Positions 58,568 to 64,000 of a stretch of DNA of 64,000 bases are shown here, piece after piece. The stretch covers positions 186,001-250,000 of the forward strand of contig CAVPJC010000019.1 of assembly GCA_963705155.1 (NCBI GenBank). The letters are read 5' to 3'. Both the position numbers and the translations under genes were made by a program. Under the pieces are notes generated by a model. That model did not search any database. It was not told where the DNA came from and saw only the letters and a list, made by a program, of their open reading frames with translations. Origin of the DNA: CAVPJC01 sp963705155. GTDB lineage: Bacteria; Chloroflexota; Anaerolineae; Anaerolineales; UBA4823. How positions within the stretch are numbered: the stretch's first letter is position 1; every line of letters starts with the position of its first letter.

Positions 58568-59731
58568 ATGACCGACACCCCCAGCCTGCAAACCGCCCAG
58601 AACAACATTCCACCCGGCATGATCGACCTGGGTGTGGGCGACCCGCAGTTCGATCTGCTGCCGCTCGAGCGCCTGCAGCGTGCCGCCGCACAGCATTTTG
58701 CCGCCGGCGACCGGGCTTTTTTGCAGTACGGGCTGGAAGCCGGCGACGGCTATCTGCGGGCGGCGCTGGCCGGATTTTTGAGCGGGGAATACCAATGTCC
58801 GGTGGAAGCGGGCAATCTCTTCATCACCAGCGGCGCCTCCGGCGGTCTGGACCTGATCTGCACCCTGTTCACCCGCCCTGGTGATGTGATCTTCGTGGAA
58901 GAGCCGTCGTACTTCCTGGCACTGCGCATCTTTGCCGATCACGGATTGCGCCCGGTGGCGCTGCCCATGGATGGGTATGGCCTCTCGATCGATGCACTGG
59001 AAGACGAGCTGAAGCGGGTTCGCCCGGCCTTGCTTTACACCGTTCCCACCTTTCAAAATCCAAGCAGCCTCACGCTTTCGCTGGAAAGGCGCAAAAAGCT
59101 GGCCGATCTGGGCCGTAAGCATGGCTTCTTAATCATTGCAGATGAGGTGTACCATTTGCTGTATTACGGCGACTCCCCGCCTGCGCCGCTGGCTGCCTTC
59201 AGCGGGGAGGAAAACGTGCTCTCACTGGGCTCTTTTTCCAAGATACTGGCTCCCGGACTGCGCCTGGGCTGGATCCAGGCCCACCCGCGCCGGGTGGCGC
59301 AGTTGGCGGGCAGCGGGCTGCTCGATTCGGGCGGCGGGATGAACCCGTTCACATCGGCCATCGTGCGCGGCCTGGTGGAAGACGGCGGACTGAGGGAGAA
59401 CATCGCCGCCCTTAAGGCGGTCTATGCTGAGCGCGCCCGGGCGATGGCGGCGGGTCTACAGCGCCACCTGCCCGGGGCGAGCTACCGCATGCCGCAGGGC
59501 GGTTTCTTTTTCTGGGTACGCCTGCCGGGCGGGCTGGATGCGCAGGAGCTGCTGCCAACGGCGGCGAGGTTGAATGTGCGCTACCGGCCGGGAGTTCGCT
59601 TTTCCAGCCGGGGCGGGCTGAACGACTACCTGCGCATCGGGTTCTCGTTCTACCCGAGTGAGCAGATCGAGGCCGGCCTGATGCGGCTGGGACAGGCAGT
59701 GCAGGCTCAGTCTGGCGTCAGCGGGCGGTAA
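58568..59731 (+). CDS. PLP-dependent aminotransferase class I/II
   Basis: The intact 387-residue protein starts at ATG 58568 behind AGGAG. Fold-type I motifs: LGVGDPQFDLLPLE, LQYGLEAGDGYLRAALAGFL, VPTFQNPSSLTLSLERRKKL, IIADEVYHLLYYG (Asp and Tyr contacting PLP), LGSFSKILAPGLRLGWI (Schiff-base Lys) and the C-terminal YLRIGFSFY with the substrate-carboxylate Arg. It resembles the 2-aminoadipate/MocR-type aminotransferases without the N-terminal HTH. It is divergent from iclR. Its last 25 bp overlap the end of the convergent hexosaminidase gene. Substrate unknown, probably an aromatic, branched or aminoadipate-type amino acid. Confidence 0.9.
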   Translation: MTDTPSLQTAQNNIPPGMIDLGVGDPQFDLLPLERLQRAAAQHFAAGDRAFLQYGLEAGDGYLRAALAGFLSGEYQCPVEAGNLFITSGASGGLDLICTLFTRPGDVIFVEEPSYFLALRIFADHGLRPVALPMDGYGLSIDALEDELKRVRPALLYTVPTFQNPSSLTLSLERRKKLADLGRKHGFLIIADEVYHLLYYGDSPPAPLAAFSGEENVLSLGSFSKILAPGLRLGWIQAHPRRVAQLAGSGLLDSGGGMNPFTSAIVRGLVEDGGLRENIAALKAVYAERARAMAAGLQRHLPGASYRMPQGGFFFWVRLPGGLDAQELLPTAARLNVRYRPGVRFSSRGGLNDYLRIGFSFYPSEQIEAGLMRLGQAVQAQSGVSGR

Positions 59732-61273
59732 TTGACCTGCAGCCGGTCCAGGCGCTGCAGGTGGGCTTCAAGCCGGAGGCGGAATGCGGCGTAATCCCGG
59801 CCCTGCGCCGGCGACCAGGCTGCCTCGGCAAAGGCGCACAGGCGCGGGAAGGCCATATACTCCAGGTGCCGGGTGTCGGGGATGTACTCGCTCCACAACT
59901 GGCACTGTGTTCCCAGCACATGCGCAGCCTCGGCAGGCGTCAGGGCAGCCGGCGCTGGCTCGTAGGCATACACTTTGCTCAACGGCGTGTACCCGCCAAT
60001 GGCGATCGGTTCACGGGTCTGATCCAGCGATTGGTAGTGATCGAAATACACGTACTGCCCGGGTGCCATGACCACATCGTGACCGGCCTTGGCGGCGGCG
60101 ATCCCGCCCTCCTCGCCGCGCCACGACATCACCGTGGCGTTTTCGGCCAGACCGCCTTCCAGGATTTCATCCCAACCCACCATACGGCGTCCGCGGGCGT
60201 TCAGCCAGGCTTCCATGCGCCGGATAAAATACGACTGCAGCTCGTCTTCGTCTTTCAACCCTTCAGCCGCAATTCTGGCCTGCGCCTGCGGGCTCTGGCG
60301 CCACTGGATCTTGGGGGCTTCATCGCCGCCGATGTGCACATACTCGCCGGGGAAGATCGCCAGCACTTCCTCCAGCACATCCTGCAGAAAGGTAAAAGTC
60401 TCATCGGCCACGTTGTAGATATTCTCGTGGATGCCCCAGGTGGTGGAAACCGCCAGCTTTTTCCCGGTGTTGCCCAGATGGGGGTAGGCTGCCAGCGCGG
60501 CCTGGGCGTGACCGGGCATCTCGATCTCGGGCAAGATGGTGATCCCCCGCTCTCCGGCGTAGGCCACCAGGGCTTTCAGCTCATCCTGGGTGTAAAAACC
60601 ACCGTGGGGGATGCCGTCGTACACGGCCTTGCTCTCATCCGGCTGGTATTTGCCCACCAGGGTGGCGGAGCGCCATGCGCCCACTTCGGTCAGGCGCGGG
60701 TATTTGTGGATCTGGATGCGCCAGCCCTGGTCGTCGCACAGGTGCAGGTGGAGCATGTTCAGGCGGTGCATCGCCATCAAATCGACAAAACGGTTCAGAT
60801 AGGCGGCGGGGATGAAATGGCGGCAGGGGTCGAGCATGGCGCCGCGCCAGGCGAAACGCGGCCGGTCTTCGATTTTTACGGCGGGCAGGTTCCATTCCAC
60901 AGCGGGCTGCGGCTGCGGGCTGAAGACCTGCGGCGGGAAGAGCTGCAGCAGGGTCTGCACGGCGTAAAACAGCCCGGCGGGCTGCGCGGCTACCAGGGAA
61001 GTGCCGTGCCGGCGAGATGGAGAGCCGGTAGCCTTCACGGCCCAGGTGGGAGAGGGCGCCGTCCAGGCGCAGGGCGATGTGTCCTGCGGTGCTGCCCGTC
61101 TCAGCCGGTTGGATGGCCAGCCGGCGCCCCAGGGCGGGAGCCAGAGCCGAAGCCAGGTAACCGGCAGCAGGCGCTGCACCCGCCTCAGCCAGGATGGCGG
61201 CGGCGGGCGTGAGGGTAAAGACGCCCTCGCCGGGGTCGAGCCTGTGCGGATAGGGGATGATGGAGTAGATCAT
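59707..61273 (-). CDS. Beta-N-acetylhexosaminidase (GH20), one frameshift
   Basis: The start MIYSIIPYPHRLDPGEGVFT lies 5 bp after AGGAGG. The N-terminal GH20b-like domain is followed, after a shift near 61010, by the catalytic barrel: RGAMLDPCRHFIPAAYLNRF, MLHLHLCDDQGWRIQIHKYP, LPEIEMPGHAQAALAAYPHL and VHIGGDEAPKIQW, where the Asp-Glu pair of HIGGDE performs the substrate-assisted mechanism. A Trp near the active site is in QCQLWSEYI. About 520 residues with normal domain order. There is no signal peptide, so it would act on chitobiose or muropeptide sugars inside the cell. It follows the E2-like gene on the same strand by 37 bp. Confidence 0.9.
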
Positions 61274-61310
61274 AAGCCTCCTGTGGGTGAGTGGTCGTTG
61301 TCTGTTGCAG

Positions 61311-62096
61311 CTACTGCCAGTCGAAGCTGCCCTGTTCAATCATTTCTTTCAAGTCGCTCGGCAAAGCGGGCTGCCGGAGCGCCATCGATGATGTCGTGGT
61401 CGAAGCTCATCGTGGCGCTCAGATACTGGCGGATTTCGATCCGGCCGTCGATAACACCCGGTTTCTCGGCGATGCCGCCCAGGGTGATCTGCAGGGTATG
61501 GTTGGGCACCGGGATGCCCCAGAAGCCCCCGCTGCCAAACATACCCAGAGCGGTCATCGAGACCGTGCCCATCATCTCTTTCATAACCGCCGGGTTCATG
61601 AAAACCACCCGGTAGAACAACCGCCGGATGAAGCCCGGCAGCCAGACGAACACGTTGATGAACTTCGACTCGCGGCTGAGGGCGTGGTTGCTCTGAAAGG
61701 CGCGTATCTCGTCGTGCAGCTCTCGGAATGTCATTTTATTCACAGCCCGCAGGATGTGCGGGCGTATGGTCTTGCGGCCCTCGACCTCGACCTCAAACAA
61801 AGTGTTCACATCCACATCGTCGAAGAGCACAAGCTGGTTGCGCCAGCTGCGGTAGGCGTGCATGTACTTATTCGCATCAATGGCGCGGCCCAGGCAGTGG
61901 ATCATGAAGGCAGTGAACGACGGCGCTTCGCCCGTCCGGGTTTTGTGGTCATGATGGCCTGCCGTATGCGGGTGACATCGATTTCAACCAGCCCGTGAAC
62001 GGTGTGTTTCTGGCGTCCCATACGCCCGCCGTCCACCATGGGGAGCCGGATTCTGGGGAATGGGACAATCTGGTACCCGGGATCATTTTCTGTCAT
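61311..62096 (-). CDS. Stand-alone 2-oxoacid dehydrogenase acyltransferase (E2) catalytic domain, two frameshifts
   Basis: MTENDPGYQIVPFPRIRLPM starts right after the stop of the glycosyltransferase gene. The fold of the E2/chloramphenicol acetyltransferase superfamily is shown by GLVEIDVTRIRQAI, then FMIHCLGRAIDANKYMHAYR, NTLFEVEVEGRKTIRPHILR and the catalytic SFDHDIIDGAPAARFAERL (His and Asp). Shifts near 61920 and near 61330 are mended by one base each; the last gives the end KEMIEQGSFDWQ with TAG at 61311. About 261 residues. The lipoyl and E1/E3-binding domains of normal E2 are missing, so it is not part of a pyruvate dehydrogenase complex. It may acylate a small molecule or glycolipid together with the neighbouring GT1 enzyme. 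Confidence 0.75.
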
Positions 62097-62099
62097 CGT

Positions 62100-63364
62100 T
62101 TATCCTTCGAGAATTTGAGTGATTACCCGGACGGCGTTGCCCACCCCGTCTTCAGCTTTGATCATTCTGCCAAGAGCTGCAGCACGCTGCCCAATCGCCG
62201 GTTGGCTGGTTGCCGCCTGGATGGCCCGGGCGAGGCGGTCTGCGGTCAGTTTTTTGCCGCGGGATGGGTTCCGGCCCGGCCCCCAGGTCCTTGATCCGTT
62301 TTCCCCAGAAGGGTTGGTCCACCACAAAGGGCACAACCACAGTGGGTACGCCGGCCCGCAGCCCTTCGGCGGTGGTCCCCGCGCCGCCGTGGTGAACGAC
62401 CGCCGCCATGCGGGGAAACAGCCAGGGATGAGGGATCGAATTCGGCGATAAAAACATGCTCCGGCGCCGACTTTGTCTGCAGGCCGCCCCAGCCAGTCAG
62501 CAGCAGGCCGCGTTTCCCGCTGATCTCCAGCGCCTCAAGCACGATCTGGGCGAATTGTTCTGGATTTCCCCCGGCCATACTGCCAAACCCCACATAAACG
62601 GGCGCCTCGCCGGCCTCCAGGAACTTCTGCAGCGACGCGGAGGGCCGCCAGGGACCGGCTTCAGCGAACCAGTACCCGGTGATGTGAACGCTGGCGGGCC
62701 AGTCGCCTGGAAAGGGGATCACTGCCGGGCTGTAGGCCCCCAACAGGGGTTCGGAGGCGAGGATGCGGTAAAAACTGCTGCCGGCAAAAGGCGGCAGTCC
62801 CAGGCGCTTTCGAAAATCATTGACGAAAGGGCGGTACCACAGCCAGATTAACTGGAGATTCGCAAAGCCAGACAGACGGTTGTGCAGCCCGCCGAGATTG
62901 CGCTGCACCGGCCACCCGGCAGCCGGGAAGAGGCGGGTTGGGAGCATCGGGGTCGGCTCCACATTGATCAATGGGATACTGTGCGCCTCGGCGACCGATT
63001 TTGCGAATGGAGCAAATACCGCCAGTGAGATCAGCGCCTGCGCCTCCCGGCAGGCCTCGAGTAAGTCACCTGCGAGCCGGGGGGCAATGCGCCCGAGCAT
63101 CGTCCGCATGGCGCGAATCGACTGGATGGGATTGGCATTGCCAGCCTGCATAAACTCCCGGCCGGTTTCACTGGCCATGATTTGCTGAACGTCTCCGTGG
63201 AGCGCATGAAAAGTCACACCTTGCTCTTCGACGAAGCTGGCAAAATTCTCGGGGGCAGCCAGCCCGACCTGGTAACCGGCGCGCTGTAACCCTCTGGCTA
63301 ACACCAGGCAGGGCTGAACATCGCCACGGGAACCGGCTGCGAAAATTGTGATGCGCAAGGTCAT
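62100..63364 (-). CDS. GT1-family glycosyltransferase (sterol glucosyltransferase-like), two frameshifts
   Basis: MTLRITIFAAGSRGDVQPCL is the typical N-terminus of UDP-glucose:sterol-type GT-B enzymes (GSRGDVQP). The acceptor domain continues to about residue 230, then VYVGFGSMAGGNPEQFAQIV. After a shift near 62430 comes the donor-binding VVHHGGAGTTAEGLRAGVPT and VVVPFVVDQPFWGKRIKDLG, and after a second near 62275 the end GKKLTADRLARAIQAATSQP to the stop at 62100. About 420 residues. It transfers a sugar to a lipid or polyketide-like acceptor; in these bacteria a hopanoid, carotenoid or glycerolipid is plausible. It is coupled to the E2-like gene by a 3-bp gap. Confidence 0.85.
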
Positions 63365-63506
63365 GCTCCAAGGGATGGCTGAGGACCGCGTTAAACGATT
63401 TATGGGGCTATTTAATCACATCAGGCCGGCAAGACATGCTTAAATCTCTGCGTGCTTGCCGCAAACGGCTGGTTGGGTGAGCAGTCGCGGCGCGTCCGGT
63501 GGGTAA

Positions 63507-64000
63507 TCATATCCGGGGCGCAGCGAGCAACTCGGCCGGATCATGCTGGATTATTATACTCTTTCGATAGAGTAGATCCGCCAATCCAAGGGTAAGCAGG
63601 ACGCTAATAGTATAGGGGATGGCGCTGATCCAGATGATCAGGGGTAGATCACCATAGGCCAGGCCAACCACAACCAGGTTAATGACGACTGCCAAACCGG
63701 TCAGCATCAGCAGCCCACCGGTCTGGCTGCGAGATGAGTGGGCGCGCACAAACCACAATGGCGCAATAACGGTGAACAGCATTGGAATCAGCGTCTTGTA
63801 GGCGGTATATTGGATGGTGCCGCCAATCTGGCCACTGACTTTTTGATTGACATCCACGAGAAGCTGGAACCCCATGTAAATCGCGCCGATCGCAAACAGC
63901 ATCACCAACCGGCCATGCTGGCGTGCCAGGCGTTGGCCAATGACCACCGGAAGCAGCAGTGATATCGCAGCAGAATAGAGCGAAATGATTAGCCATTGAC
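63507..64000 (-). CDS. Integral membrane protein of unknown family, 5' end outside window
   Basis: The frame is open to the right edge (reading QWLIISLYSAAISLLLPVVI then GQRLARQHGRLVMLFAIGAI) and ends at 63507. The visible 164 residues contain four hydrophobic helices: two as quoted, then TLIPMLFTVIAPLWFVRA, GGLLMLTGLAVVINLVVVGL and LIIWISAIPYTISVLLTLGL. I see no diagnostic motif. It may be an ordinary permease-like or acyltransferase-like membrane protein; the gap to the GT1 gene is about 140 bp, with no clear promoter seen. Confidence 0.55.
   Translation of the reverse strand, partial: QWLIISLYSAAISLLLPVVIGQRLARQHGRLVMLFAIGAIYMGFQLLVDVNQKVSGQIGGTIQYTAYKTLIPMLFTVIAPLWFVRAHSSRSQTGGLLMLTGLAVVINLVVVGLAYGDLPLIIWISAIPYTISVLLTLGLADLLYRKSIIIQHDPAELLAAPRI

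Noticed and set aside
59761..61212. 483-codon plus-strand frame opposite GH20
   Set aside because: Antisense of HIGGDE-containing gene; His/Gln/Gly-rich, no domain.
1..64000. tRNA or rRNA genes
   Set aside because: No T-loop plus anticodon-arm pattern or rRNA-like conserved sequence was noticed; a tRNAscan-SE run would settle it.

Overview
The window looks like the chromosome of a member of the Chloroflexota, probably class Anaerolineae (inference). The grounds are high GC over most of the length, a sortase with DUF11 wall-protein architecture expected of a one-membrane cell wall, a NdvB-type glucan synthase, SelB, and a ParAB/PfkB locus. There is no rRNA, tRNA, CRISPR array or phage module. 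Many genes are interrupted by single-base indels, mostly at short homopolymers. They read through cleanly if one base is restored, so most of these are probably sequence errors; each is noted with its gene.

Layout. 1-3.1 kb: a LacI regulator with three tandem palindromic operators and a URO-D-like enzyme, then a broken HTH gene and an IS-end remnant. 3.1-5.2 kb: a conserved hypothetical and a hydantoinase. 5.2-10.4 kb: a lipoprotein and three overlapping genes for an antiporter-like (Hyf/Nuo membrane-arm-like) complex. 10.6-21.2 kb: a universal stress protein, a very large cyclic beta-glucan synthase and a family 2 glycosyltransferase. 21.4-33.4 kb: a cyclic-di-GMP signalling block. 33.6-36.7 kb: a coiled-coil protein and SelB. 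36.8-42.4 kb: a DUF11 adhesin fused to its own sortase, and a secreted glycoside hydrolase. 42.5-48.5 kb: a response regulator, an amidohydrolase, parB, parA, a PfkB kinase, a Crp/Fnr regulator and a small membrane protein. 48.4-49.9 kb: an IS4-like element. 50-58.4 kb: a more AT-rich, heavily broken catabolic island (two amidohydrolases, a peptide-type ABC transporter without ATPases, an SGNH hydrolase, an IclR regulator). 58.5-64 kb: an aminotransferase, a GH20 hexosaminidase, an E2-like acyltransferase, a GT1 glycosyltransferase and a partial membrane protein.

The most interesting part is 21.4-33.4 kb. A two-receiver GGDEF cyclase with an intact active site and inhibitory site is followed by a ~2300-residue protein. 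That protein carries the module cyclase-like domain / P-loop ATPase / TPR twice, and both cyclase domains have lost catalytic residues. Next comes a strong promoter, two tandem cyclic-di-GMP-I riboswitch aptamers and an intrinsic terminator. These lie upstream of an exported 81-residue protein whose mature part is six copies of the hexapeptide WSGGWL. A GAF-GAF-HD-GYP phosphodiesterase and an S41 protease follow on the same strand. This reads as a self-contained circuit that makes, senses and destroys cyclic-di-GMP, with an unusual tryptophan-rich surface peptide as the output (inference).
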